Of a stretch of 64,000 nucleotides of DNA, positions 1 through 7,894 are shown piece after piece. Each line of letters starts with the position of its first letter. The stretch's first letter is position 1. Position numbers and translations under genes: made by a program. The notes beneath the pieces are model-generated. The model had not been told where the DNA came from. It did not search any database and saw only the letters and a program-made list of their open reading frames with translations. Where the stretch lies: positions 310,001-374,000 of the forward strand of contig NZ_JAGQBJ010000001.1 of assembly GCF_024345575.1 (NCBI RefSeq), read 5' to 3'. The stretch comes from Cyanobium sp. Morenito 9A2 (GTDB taxonomy: Bacteria; Cyanobacteriota; Cyanobacteriia; PCC-6307; Cyanobiaceae).

Positions 1-2
1 CC

Positions 3-587
3 TGGCGGGCCGGGAGCGCCACCGCCGGCTGGCATGCCCGCCAGGTGAAGCGCAACCGGCAGCTCGATCGCAGCAGTGCCTTGCAACGGTCATTGGCGGA
101 CCAGGTCAGCGCCGCCCTGCTGGCCGATCCGTTGCTGCAGTCGGCGGCCCTGCCGGTGCGGGTCCATGGGCTCCTGTTCAGCCGCAGCGGCCCCGGTGAC
201 GGCTATGGCCGCCACGTCGACAACGCCTTCATGGACGGAGGCCGCTCCGACCTCTCCTTCACGGTGTTTCTCTCGCCGCCCGACCACTACGAGGGCGGTG
301 CGCTGGTGCTGGAGCAGCCCCACGGCGAGGAGGCGTTTCGTTTGCCGGCGGGCCAGGCTTTGGTCTATCCGAGCACGATGCTGCATCGGGTGGAGCCGGT
401 GAGCGCCGGTGAGCGGCTGGTGGCGGTGGGCTGGGTCCAGAGCCGGGTGCGCAGCGCTGAGCAACGGGAACTGCTGTTCGAGCTGGACACCGCCCGCCGG
501 ACCCTATTCGCCCAAGGGGGGAAGGGCGAAGTGTTCGATCTGCTGTGCCGGAGCTACAGCAACCTGCTGCGGATGTGGGGAGAGTGA
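3..587 (+). CDS. PKHD-type Fe(II)/2-oxoglutarate hydroxylase, 5' end outside window
   Basis: This is an iron- and 2-oxoglutarate-dependent dioxygenase of the YbiX/PiuC (PKHD-type) family. The reading frame is open to the first bases of the window and reads ATAGWHARQVKRNRQL there, the usual early motif of the family, so the true start lies upstream; the ATG-like codon at 45 is internal. Iron ligands are visible: the HVD pair in YGRHVDNAF and the distal His in STMLHRVEPV. The 2-oxoglutarate-binding Arg fits GERLVAVGW. Members are linked to iron-related physiology in other bacteria, but the substrate is not known. Sure of the family, not of the role. Confidence 0.9.
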   Translation, partial: WRAGSATAGWHARQVKRNRQLDRSSALQRSLADQVSAALLADPLLQSAALPVRVHGLLFSRSGPGDGYGRHVDNAFMDGGRSDLSFTVFLSPPDHYEGGALVLEQPHGEEAFRLPAGQALVYPSTMLHRVEPVSAGERLVAVGWVQSRVRSAEQRELLFELDTARRTLFAQGGKGEVFDLLCRSYSNLLRMWGE

Positions 588-622
588 GATGGTTGAGGGG
601 CAGGGGCGCGTCCTGGGGCCGC

Positions 623-1348
623 TCAGCCGTAGCGCCGCTGCTCCATGGGCAAATCAAGGCAGTAACCGACGCCGTACATCGTCTTGAGGAAGCTCGGCCG
701 GTGGGGGTTGGGTTCGAGCTTGCCGCGCAGGTGGCGGATCTGGACGCGTAGGCACTCGATCCCGTTCACATCGGCCTCGTAGCCCCAGACCTCGGAGAGG
801 ACCTCCTCCGGGGAGACCGCCTGGCCGTGGCGCTGCAGCAGGCAGTGGAGCACCTCCAGCTCCAGGCGGGTGAGGCGGATCGCCTGCTCGAACCAGATCG
901 CCTCCAGGCGCTCGGGCACCAGGGTGAGCGGGCCATAGGTGAGCACCTCCCCGCGCAGGGAGGTGAGCGCCTCCCCCTGGCTGCGCCTGAGCAGGGCGCG
1001 CAGGCGGGCAATCAGCTCCTCGCTGTCGTGGGGCTTGATCACATAGTCATCGGCGCCGGCATTGAAGCCGCTCACCTTGTCGCTGATGGCCCGCAGGGAG
1101 GTGAGGATCACCAGGGGCACAGCGGTGGTGCGGGGATCCCGTTTCAGGCGCATGCAAAGGGTGAGGCCATCCACCTTGGGCAGTAGCAGATCCAGCAGGA
1201 TCAGGTCAGGAACCAGTTGATGCGCCAAGGCCTGGCCCTGGATGCCATCGAGGGCGAACCGCGTGTCGAATCCAACCCCATTGAGCTCTGCGACCAGTCG
1301 TTCGCAGAAGTCAAGATCGTCGTCGATCAGGAGAAGCGTGGGTTTCAT
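623..1348 (-). CDS. OmpR/PhoB-family response regulator
   Basis: A two-component transcription factor with an N-terminal receiver domain (about residues 1-120: acidic pocket LLIDDD, phospho-acceptor in DLILLDLLLP, Lys in YVIKPHD) and a C-terminal winged-helix domain (about 140-230, ending TMYGVGYCL). I chose the ATG at 1348 because it gives the canonical MKPTLLLIDDD start; 25 further codons are open upstream but look non-coding. No histidine kinase is adjacent, so it is an orphan here. The receiver resembles the NblR/RpaB type of cyanobacterial regulators, but I cannot assign it. It is read alone, with an AT-rich stretch upstream. Confidence 0.9.
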   Translation of the reverse strand: MKPTLLLIDDDLDFCERLVAELNGVGFDTRFALDGIQGQALAHQLVPDLILLDLLLPKVDGLTLCMRLKRDPRTTAVPLVILTSLRAISDKVSGFNAGADDYVIKPHDSEELIARLRALLRRSQGEALTSLRGEVLTYGPLTLVPERLEAIWFEQAIRLTRLELEVLHCLLQRHGQAVSPEEVLSEVWGYEADVNGIECLRVQIRHLRGKLEPNPHRPSFLKTMYGVGYCLDLPMEQRRYG

Positions 1349-1419
1349 TGCAGTCAGGGGATGGGGCGATGGTGGCCCGCTCCCGTCGTCAATGGGTCGC
1401 GTCATGGGTGGTCTAACCC

Positions 1420-1500
1420 TCAACGCCCTGGTAGAGCTTGTTTGGGCTTTTAACTTTCGATTGCTTTAATCATTGACCCCATTCATGATGTTGAAATCGG
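1420..1500 (-). promoter_or_regulatory. AT-rich leader, probable promoter of the response regulator
   Basis: The 199 bases between the response regulator and the cytochrome gene hold no credible gene. Around 1440-1500 the base composition falls well below the surrounding GC level, with runs such as ATTAAAGC and AAAGTTAAAAG on the minus strand. This is the most likely place for the regulator's promoter. No specific operator was recognised. Confidence 0.35.
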
Positions 1501-1547
1501 GATAAACGGCCGCGAAGGCCTCATCAACGTCTGGGGTGGCGGGCCCA

Positions 1548-2084
1548 TCAACGTTCCCGGCGTTTCCCCCACCAGCGGCCCAGTTGGCCAGGCCAGTGCT
1601 GGGGCCGATCCCGCGCTTGGAGATGCAGGCTGAGCATGGAGCCCAGCAGAGCGGGGCCCCCGCGCCTCAGCGAGCCGGCCAGGTGCCCGAGCAGGCTGAG
1701 GCTGATCAGCAGCCAGGCGCACAGGTGCAGGCTGTAGACGCTGTGGTGGAGATCACCGTTGCGCAGCCAGTCCTCCTGCATGAGCTTGCCGCTGCCGATG
1801 GCCAGGGCCAGGGCCGCCAGGGGCAGGACGTTGCTGATCCGGCTCAGCTGGCGCCGCCCCAGGGTGAAGGCGTAGAGGCCGAGGAGCAGGGCCAGGGGCA
1901 ACAGGATCACCCCGGCGGTGCCATGCAGGTCGATCCACTCGCCGGGGAACTGCCCGTTCAGGCGGCCCCAGCGGCCGTCATAGCGGCTGTAGACCAGCAG
2001 GCCGCTGAACCAGGTGGCGGCCACCAGCAGGGCGGTGACGCCATGGAGCAGCCGCAGCAGGGAGGGTTGATAGGGGCGGGCCAT
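1548..2084 (-). CDS. b561-type cytochrome b, membrane protein
   Basis: A 178-residue integral membrane protein with four predicted transmembrane helices (about residues 10-30, 50-70, 80-100 and 118-140) and histidines placed as in di-heme cytochrome b561 proteins: RLLHG near residue 14, WIDLHG near 53 and LHHSVYSLH near 116-121. It probably carries electrons across the plasma or thylakoid membrane; donor and acceptor are unknown. It is the last gene of the minus-strand run that starts at 7771, 24 bases after the CDF transporter gene. The C-terminal 30 residues are basic and Trp-rich and lie outside the b561 core. Confidence 0.8.
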   Translation of the reverse strand: MARPYQPSLLRLLHGVTALLVAATWFSGLLVYSRYDGRWGRLNGQFPGEWIDLHGTAGVILLPLALLLGLYAFTLGRRQLSRISNVLPLAALALAIGSGKLMQEDWLRNGDLHHSVYSLHLCAWLLISLSLLGHLAGSLRRGGPALLGSMLSLHLQARDRPQHWPGQLGRWWGKRRER

Positions 2085-2108
2085 CGGTGCGGGCGGCGGG
2101 AGGGGAGC

Positions 2109-3179
2109 TCAGATCGATGGCGGGGCCGTTGGGGGAGGCTCCAGTTGCAGGGTGCTGTGGGCGATCCCCAGGGTCGCGAGCTGCCCTTTCGCCCTCTGGA
2201 GCAGTTCCAGGTCGTCGCCTGCTCCAGGGGTGCGGATGATGTGGGCGGTGAGGGCATTCTGGGAGGTGCTCATGCCCCAGATGTGCAGATGATGCACCTC
2301 GATCACCCCCGGCAACGCGAGCAGGGCGCTTTCCACCGCCTGGCGATCGATGGCTTGGGGCACCCCGTCGAGGGCCACCGCCAGGGATTCCTTGAGCAGC
2401 GACCATCCGCTCCAGGCCACCGCCAGGCCCACACCGATGGCGGTGATCGCATCGAGCACGTTCCAGCCCGTGAGGCTCACCAGCAGGGCGCTGGCCAGCA
2501 CCGCCGCCGAGACGGCCGCATCGGTGAGCAGGTGCACCACGGCGGCACGGCGGTTGAGGTCGTGCTGGTGGCCATGGCCGAACAGGCGGGCCGAGAGCAG
2601 GTTGACGACGATGCCCGCGGCGGCGGCCCAGGCCACGGGACCGGCCGAGACCTCCACCGGCCGCCCCAGCCGCTGAACCCCCTCGACGATCACCACGGCG
2701 GCGGCCATCAGGATCAGCACCGCATTCATCAGCGAGGCCAACTGGGTGCTGCGCCCGTAGCCAAAGGTGAAGCGCTCGCTGGCGGGGCGGGCGCTCAGCC
2801 GTTCGGCCCCCCAGCCCAGGAGCAACCCAGCCACATCACCAAGGTTATGGACCGCATCGCCGATCAGGGCCAGGGAGCCGAAGCCGATACCGATCGCCAG
2901 TTGCAGGCCCGAGAGGGCGCTGTTGAGGATGACGCTCCAGCGGAAGGCCGCCGCTGAACCCTGGCGGTGGTCATGCGGCCGGGGCGGGGGCTGCCGCTGA
3001 AGCTCTACGGCGGGATGGCCGTGGTCATGGTCATGGCTGTTGCCCGGCCCATGGCTGTTGCCCGGCCCATGGCTGTTGCCCGGCCCATGGCTGTTGGCAG
3101 GCCCATGGCTGTTGCCAGGCCCATGGCTATCGCCAGGGTCGTGGTCGTGGTCGCTGGTGGGGCAGGGGGAGGGGGCCAT
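2109..3179 (-). CDS. cation diffusion facilitator with His-rich N-terminal repeat
   Basis: A CDF-family metal(II)/proton antiporter (ZitB/CzcD-like), 356 residues. Residues 1-70 are a His-rich tail built from a repeated six-residue unit GPGNSH followed by HDHDHGH. Six membrane helices follow. The first metal site is seen as HNLGD in helix 2 and HLLTD in helix 5, the normal HxxxD pattern of Zn/Co-type members. The cytoplasmic metal-binding domain is C-terminal (VHHLHIWGMS). It lies 9 bases after the GDT1-type gene, so both cation exporters are probably made together. The unusual feature is the tandem repeat encoding the tail, which could vary in length between strains. Confidence 0.93.
   Translation of the reverse strand: MAPSPCPTSDHDHDPGDSHGPGNSHGPANSHGPGNSHGPGNSHGPGNSHDHDHGHPAVELQRQPPPRPHDHRQGSAAAFRWSVILNSALSGLQLAIGIGFGSLALIGDAVHNLGDVAGLLLGWGAERLSARPASERFTFGYGRSTQLASLMNAVLILMAAAVVIVEGVQRLGRPVEVSAGPVAWAAAAGIVVNLLSARLFGHGHQHDLNRRAAVVHLLTDAAVSAAVLASALLVSLTGWNVLDAITAIGVGLAVAWSGWSLLKESLAVALDGVPQAIDRQAVESALLALPGVIEVHHLHIWGMSTSQNALTAHIIRTPGAGDDLELLQRAKGQLATLGIAHSTLQLEPPPTAPPSI
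3033..3140. repeat. 18-bp tandem repeat encoding the His-rich tail
   Basis: Read on the plus strand the unit is ATGGCTGTTGCCCGGCCC. Three identical copies (3033-3086) are followed by two with small changes (3087-3122) and a diverged sixth copy (3123-3140). Because the period is 18 bases, copy gain or loss keeps the CDF reading frame and adds or removes one GPGNSH unit. Confidence 0.95.
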
Positions 3180-3188
3180 GGGTGGTCG

Positions 3189-3830
3189 TCAGGGAAGGGC
3201 CTGGCGCAGGGCCACCAGGGCGAAGGCCAGAAACAGGCCACCGCTGAGTCGGAACAGCAGCCGTTCACTCAAGCGCCCGCCGATCCAACGGCCTGCCCCC
3301 ACCGCCAGGGCCGTGACCAGGGCGTGGCCCAGCAGGCTGCCCGCCAGCAGGGCGGCGAAGCCGAAGCCAGGGCCGGTGGCCAGGAAGATGGTGGCGAACT
3401 GGGTGCGATCGCCCAGTTCAGCGATGAACACCAAAGCGAAGGCCTCGCGAATCACGCCCCAGGCCGTGGCCGAGGGGTGGCGGGCTTCGGCCTGCTCCAC
3501 CAGTTCTTCGGCCTCCTCGGCCTCCTCTGCGGCCGCGTTCGCCCCCAGGCCCTGGGCATCGATCAGGAGCTTGAGCCCGAAGGCTCCGAACAGCAGCGCC
3601 GCCAGCCAAGGCACCAGGGCCAGGGGAAGCAGACTGCGCAGGCCATAGCCCAGACCCAGGGAGATCACCGTGACGGCCGCCAGGGCGGCGAAGGCGCCGC
3701 TGAACACCCAGCTGGCCCGGTGGCGGGCCGCCAGCAGCAGGGCGACGAAGAAGGTCTTGTCCCCCAGTTCCGCCAGGGTGATGGCGGTGAAGCTGGAGCC
3801 GAAGGCGGCAAGCGCCGGGTCGGGGGGCAT
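3189..3830 (-). CDS. TMEM165/GDT1 (UPF0016) family Mn2+/Ca2+ exporter
   Basis: A 213-residue membrane protein with the two inverted family signatures E-x-G-D-(K/R)-T: LAELGDKTFF in the first half (about residue 20) and IAELGDRTQF in the second (about 120). Both repeats are in one chain, as in the cyanobacterial manganese exporter Mnx, rather than split into two half-size proteins. An acidic Glu/Ala-rich linker (about residues 92-103) separates them. Mnx-type proteins move Mn2+ out of the cytosol and protect against Mn overload; that role is inferred here. It sits between the flavin monooxygenase (23 bases upstream) and the CDF exporter. Confidence 0.92.
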   Translation of the reverse strand: MPPDPALAAFGSSFTAITLAELGDKTFFVALLLAARHRASWVFSGAFAALAAVTVISLGLGYGLRSLLPLALVPWLAALLFGAFGLKLLIDAQGLGANAAAEEAEEAEELVEQAEARHPSATAWGVIREAFALVFIAELGDRTQFATIFLATGPGFGFAALLAGSLLGHALVTALAVGAGRWIGGRLSERLLFRLSGGLFLAFALVALRQALP

Positions 3831-3853
3831 CGGCAGCGCTCGGGGCCGGGGAT

Positions 3854-5086
3854 TCAGGATCCCACGCCGCTCGGCAGCGGCAGGCCGTCACGGAGCAGAC
3901 GCTGCTGGTGGATCCAGTGGCGTTTCAGCAGCACTCCCGCCACAGGCGCTCCCAGGGCGAGGGCGCAGCGCAGGGCGCCCTGGGAGCGCAGCAGCTCTCC
4001 CCGGGCCGCCTCCTGGGCCTGCAGACCCTGTACGCAACTGATCTCCGGGAACCGGGCCGCCTGGATCCGCTCCAGGGCCCCATCGAGGGTCGCTGGATCC
4101 GGCCCACCGCCTACCCAGAGCGGCGCCAGCAACCGGGCGGCCACCAGGCTGTCCCGCAGGGCCATGTTCAGCCCCTGGGCCCGCACCGGACTCATCGGGT
4201 GGGCCGCATCGCCCAGCAGCAGCAGCCCTCTCCGCTGCCACAGGGGACAGCGGCCCACCTCCACGTTCAGCCTCACCGGGCCCACCAGGGCCCCGGCCTG
4301 CTGGCGCAGGTGTCGGGCCAGGGGTTCGGGGGCCAGCTGGGCAAAGGTTTCGCACCAGTCCTGGGGTCCTCGCTGCTCCGTGGTCGCGGCCGCCTTGCCC
4401 TTGTTCACCACCCAGCCCAGCTGCAGCTCCCCCGCTCTGGTGCCGGCGAACAGGCTGCAGACCTGGCCCCGGGCCACCAGGATGGTGAAGCGGTTCGATC
4501 GCTCGAATTCAGGCGCACTCGGCAGCCGGAACCAGAGCACATCGATCGGTGACCCCAGGGCGTCGAGGGCCAGGCCGGCCCGCTGGCGCACCAGCGAGCG
4601 TCGCCCATCGCTGCCCACCACCAGGGCGGCCTCCAGGCAGCGGCCATCGGCCAGGCGCACGCCGCTGATCCGACCCCCCTGCTCGATCAGATCGGCCACG
4701 GCCGTGCCCGGCAGCCAGGTGAAGCCCGGCAGCGCCCGGGCCCGCTCCACCAGGGCCTCCAGCAGGGGCCCCTGGGCCACCAGGGTGCAGGGGCGGGCCG
4801 AACCGAGCGGTTCATCGGCGCTGAACAGCTCCCGGCCCTCGATCTGGAAACTCCAGCCCTCCAGAGTGCGTTGGGGCAGCTCCGCCAGCAGCGCCTCCAG
4901 CCCCATGGCGGCGAGGGCGTCCAGGCCCGAGGGCATCAGCGCTTCGCCGCGGAACTGACGGCTGAACTCCTTGGCAGCCTCGATCAAGGTGACGGGCACG
5001 CCGGCGCGGGCCAGTTGCAGGGCCAGGCTGGCGCCGGCCGGGCCCGCCCCCACGATCACCACCGGCGCTGATTGAGGGGAGTTCAT
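3854..5086 (-). CDS. FAD-dependent aromatic-ring monooxygenase-like oxidoreductase
   Basis: A 410-residue flavoprotein of the UbiH/p-hydroxybenzoate hydroxylase class. The N-terminal Rossmann motif VIVGAGPAGASLALQ is followed by an acidic residue after the second strand (VTLIEA). The second FAD signature GDAAHPMSPVRAQGLN lies near residue 290. It overlaps the MFS gene by ATGA, so the two are translationally coupled. That suggests a hydroxylase acting on a compound exported by, or related to, the EmrAB-type pump, for example in detoxification; the substrate cannot be told from sequence. The last 60 residues have no recognised motif. Confidence 0.88.
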   Translation of the reverse strand: MNSPQSAPVVIVGAGPAGASLALQLARAGVPVTLIEAAKEFSRQFRGEALMPSGLDALAAMGLEALLAELPQRTLEGWSFQIEGRELFSADEPLGSARPCTLVAQGPLLEALVERARALPGFTWLPGTAVADLIEQGGRISGVRLADGRCLEAALVVGSDGRRSLVRQRAGLALDALGSPIDVLWFRLPSAPEFERSNRFTILVARGQVCSLFAGTRAGELQLGWVVNKGKAAATTEQRGPQDWCETFAQLAPEPLARHLRQQAGALVGPVRLNVEVGRCPLWQRRGLLLLGDAAHPMSPVRAQGLNMALRDSLVAARLLAPLWVGGGPDPATLDGALERIQAARFPEISCVQGLQAQEAARGELLRSQGALRCALALGAPVAGVLLKRHWIHQQRLLRDGLPLPSGVGS

Positions 5087-6660
5087 GGCTGCAGGCGGCG
5101 GGGGGCGCGCAGCAGCAACACCAGCGGGATGGCCGCCAGGAACACCAGCGCCAACAGGTGGAAGACATCGCCGTAGGCCAGCAGGGCCGCCTGGCCGTTG
5201 ATGCTCGTATCCACCAGCTTCAGGGCGCGCCGGGCGGCCAGCTCCGGATCCACACCCTGCTGCTGGAGCAGCAGCTGCAGCTGCTCCAGGCGTTCCCTCA
5301 GCCCGATGTCGAGGGCGCCGGCGGCTTCGGTGAGCCGGGCCCGGTGCTCGGCCTCGTGGTGGCTCAGCTGGGAGGTGAGCAGGGCGATGCCGAAGCTGCC
5401 CCCAAGCTGGCGGGTGAGGTTGTAAAAGCCGCTGCCGGCGTTGATCTCCTCGGGGGGCAGATCCCCCAGGGCCGCCAGGCTCAGGGGCAGGAACATCAGC
5501 ACCGTGCCGATGCCCCGGAAGATCAGCGGCCAGAACAGGCTGTCCTCGCCGGTGCCGGGGTTGATCGAGGCCAGGGCGAACATCACCAGGCTGGTGCAGA
5601 GGCTGCCGGCGGCGATCGCCTTGCGGGGGTCAATCTGTTGCACCTTCTTGCTCAGCACCAGCATCGTGGCGCCGGAAGCCAGGGCGCTGGGGAGCACCAG
5701 CAGGCCCGTCTGGATGGCCGTGAAGCGCAGCACCGACTGGGCGTAGATCGGGATCAGAAAGACGGTGCCGTAGAGCCCCAAGCCGACGATCATTGAAAAC
5801 AGGCTGCCCACCGCCAGGCTGCGGTGACGCAGCACCCGCAGGTCCACCGCCGGCCGCTCCCGGCTCAGCTCCCAGGCGATGAACAGCGGCAGGGCGATCA
5901 CAAAGGTGAGCGTCAGGGCGACGATGCCCCGGTCTTCGAACCAGGCGTATTGCTCCCCCTGCTCCAGCACCACCTGGAGCGAAGCCATCACGCCGGTGAG
6001 CAGGGCGATGCCGATCCAGTCGACGGAGGCCAGGGCCGGGGGCGGTTTGGGTTCATCCGCCGGCAGGGAGCGCAGGGCCATCAGCACCGCCAGGATGCCG
6101 AAGGGCAGGTTGATCAGGAAGATCCAGCGCCAGCCCAGCAGATCGGTGAGGTAACCCCCCAAGGTGGGACCCAGGGCGGGGCCGGTGATGATCCCCAGCC
6201 CGAAGATCGCCTGGGCGAACCCCTGGCGGTCCTTCGGAACCGCCTCAAACAGGATCGCCTGGGCCTTGGCCAGCAGACCGCCCCCCAGCAGCCCCTGGAG
6301 AATCCGTGACGCCACCAGCACCGGCAGGTTGGGGGCCAGGCCGCAGAGCACCGAGGCGGCGGTGAAGCCCGCCAGGGAGAACACGAAGTAGCTGCGCCGG
6401 CCGAAGCCATCGGCGAGGAAGGCGGTGAGGGGGAGGATCACCACGTTGGCGATCGCGTAGCCGGTCACCACCCAGCCCACCTCCGCCAGGGTGGCCCCCA
6501 GGTTGGCCTGGATGCTGGTCAGGGCCACGTTGACGATGCTGGTGTCCAGCACCTCCAGGAACGCCCCGAGCGAGGCGGTGGCGATGATCAGCCAGACCGC
6601 TGGCGTCAGCGGTGTTTTCCCGGGAGCGGCGGCCAGCGTGCTGGCCAGGGAGGAGGCCAT
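5083..6660 (-). CDS. DHA2-family multidrug efflux MFS transporter (EmrB-like)
   Basis: A 525-residue, 14-helix major facilitator of the drug:H+ antiporter 2 family. It shows motif A after helix 2 (LADGFGRR), motif C in helix 5 (GPALGPTLGGYLTD) and the TSIVNVAL motif early in helix 1. It is one base after the EmrA-like adaptor gene, the usual EmrAB arrangement for tripartite export across the Gram-negative envelope. The outer-membrane channel is not in the window. A predicted coiled segment of about 40 residues rich in Leu, Glu and Gln (about residues 440-480) lies in the loop before the last helix, as in other EmrB proteins. Confidence 0.93.
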   Translation of the reverse strand: MASSLASTLAAAPGKTPLTPAVWLIIATASLGAFLEVLDTSIVNVALTSIQANLGATLAEVGWVVTGYAIANVVILPLTAFLADGFGRRSYFVFSLAGFTAASVLCGLAPNLPVLVASRILQGLLGGGLLAKAQAILFEAVPKDRQGFAQAIFGLGIITGPALGPTLGGYLTDLLGWRWIFLINLPFGILAVLMALRSLPADEPKPPPALASVDWIGIALLTGVMASLQVVLEQGEQYAWFEDRGIVALTLTFVIALPLFIAWELSRERPAVDLRVLRHRSLAVGSLFSMIVGLGLYGTVFLIPIYAQSVLRFTAIQTGLLVLPSALASGATMLVLSKKVQQIDPRKAIAAGSLCTSLVMFALASINPGTGEDSLFWPLIFRGIGTVLMFLPLSLAALGDLPPEEINAGSGFYNLTRQLGGSFGIALLTSQLSHHEAEHRARLTEAAGALDIGLRERLEQLQLLLQQQGVDPELAARRALKLVDTSINGQAALLAYGDVFHLLALVFLAAIPLVLLLRAPRRLQP

Positions 6661-6661
6661 C

Positions 6662-7771
6662 TCAGGTGTGCACCTTGGCCGTCACCGAGAGTCCCGGTTT
6701 CAGCCGCGCCCGCCAGCGCTCCAGGGCGGCGGGCTCGAGGTCGATGCGCACGGTCACCCGCTGCACCACCTTGGTGAAGTTGCCGGTGGCGTTGTCGGGG
6801 GGCAGCAGGGCGAAGCGGGCCCCGGAGGCGGGCGAGAGGCTGCTCACCTGCCCTTGGAAGCTGACCCCGGGCAGGGCGTCGACATGGACCTCGGCCCGGT
6901 TATGCGCGCGCATCTGCCCCACCTGGGTCTCCTTGAAGTTGGCCTCCACCCACACGCTGCGCCCCACCAGGCTGAGCAGCCCCTGGCTGGGTTGCACCGA
7001 CTGGCCCGGTTCCACCTCGCGGGCGCCCACCACCGCATCGGCTGGAGCGACCACGGTGGTGTAGCCCAGCTGCAGCCGCGCACTGGCCAGGGCTGAACGG
7101 GCCTGGAGCACTTCGGAGGCAGCGGCCACCGCCTTGCTGCGATCGACGGAGATCTTCGCCTGATCACTCTGGGCGGAAGCGCGGCTGCCGGCGCTGCGAC
7201 TGAGGCGCCCCTGGGCCAGCTGGAACTGGCTGCGGGCCAGCTCCAGTTGCTGCTGGGAGGCGGCCCCGGCGGCGTGGAGCCGCTGGAAGCGCTCCAGATC
7301 GGTGCGCGTGCGCTCCAGTTCGGCCTTCGCCTCCTGCTGGGCGCCGTCCGCCTGCTGGCGGCTGGCGTCGGCCTCACTGCGGTCGGCGCCCACGGTGACC
7401 CGGGCGGCCTCGGCCTTGGCCAGGGCCGCGGCCAGATCGGCCTCCGCCCGGCCCACGGCGGCCCTCTGGTCGGAGTCGTCGAGGCGGAGCAGGACCTGCC
7501 CCTTGCGCACCGGTTGGTTGGCCTCCACCAGCACCTGGGCCACGGTGCCCGGCAGGCGGCTCGACATCCGGTAAAGGTGCGCCTGGATCTGGGCGTCGTC
7601 GGTGCTCTCGATGCCCCAATGGCTGATCACCCAGGCGCCCACCCCGAGCAGGGCCACCGTGCCCACCACCATGCCGAGGCTGCGTTTGCTGGGCATCAAG
7701 CGCGGTGAATCCACCATTCTGATCGCTTGGTTCCGCCGCTGGGAGCGCCCGCTGCCGACCGCCAGCGCCAT
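6662..7771 (-). CDS. HlyD/EmrA-family membrane fusion protein
   Basis: The periplasmic adaptor of the EmrAB-type pump: a short cytoplasmic N-terminus, one membrane anchor (GMVVGTVALLGVGAWVIS), a split biotinyl-lipoyl domain (TDDAQIQAHLYRM, then the C-terminal half near VVAPADAVVG), a long alpha-helical hairpin rich in Ala, Glu and Gln (about residues 110-215) and a beta-barrel end. The ATG at 7771 gives 369 residues; internal ATGs at 7717 and 7696 would shorten only the cytoplasmic tail and are just as possible. It is the first gene of the operon that continues to the monooxygenase, GDT1, CDF and b561 genes. Confidence 0.92.
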   Translation of the reverse strand: MALAVGSGRSQRRNQAIRMVDSPRLMPSKRSLGMVVGTVALLGVGAWVISHWGIESTDDAQIQAHLYRMSSRLPGTVAQVLVEANQPVRKGQVLLRLDDSDQRAAVGRAEADLAAALAKAEAARVTVGADRSEADASRQQADGAQQEAKAELERTRTDLERFQRLHAAGAASQQQLELARSQFQLAQGRLSRSAGSRASAQSDQAKISVDRSKAVAAASEVLQARSALASARLQLGYTTVVAPADAVVGAREVEPGQSVQPSQGLLSLVGRSVWVEANFKETQVGQMRAHNRAEVHVDALPGVSFQGQVSSLSPASGARFALLPPDNATGNFTKVVQRVTVRIDLEPAALERWRARLKPGLSVTAKVHT

Positions 7772-7894
7772 CCAGGCCCCGCCCTCCTCCGCTGGCGGGG
7801 AGCTCAGGGGCCACGGGAGGGGCCGCTGACCGGCCGCTGGCTTCAGCTGAGCGCTGCAGCGCTCAGCCCCCGCAGAGCGGAAGCGTTGGGAAAC

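Noticed and set aside
2967-4958. A 663-codon plus-strand open frame over the CDF, GDT1 and monooxygenase genes.
   Set aside because: It is antisense to three genes with clear family motifs, and its sequence is Arg/Ser/Pro-rich without any domain. GC-rich DNA leaves such antisense frames open.
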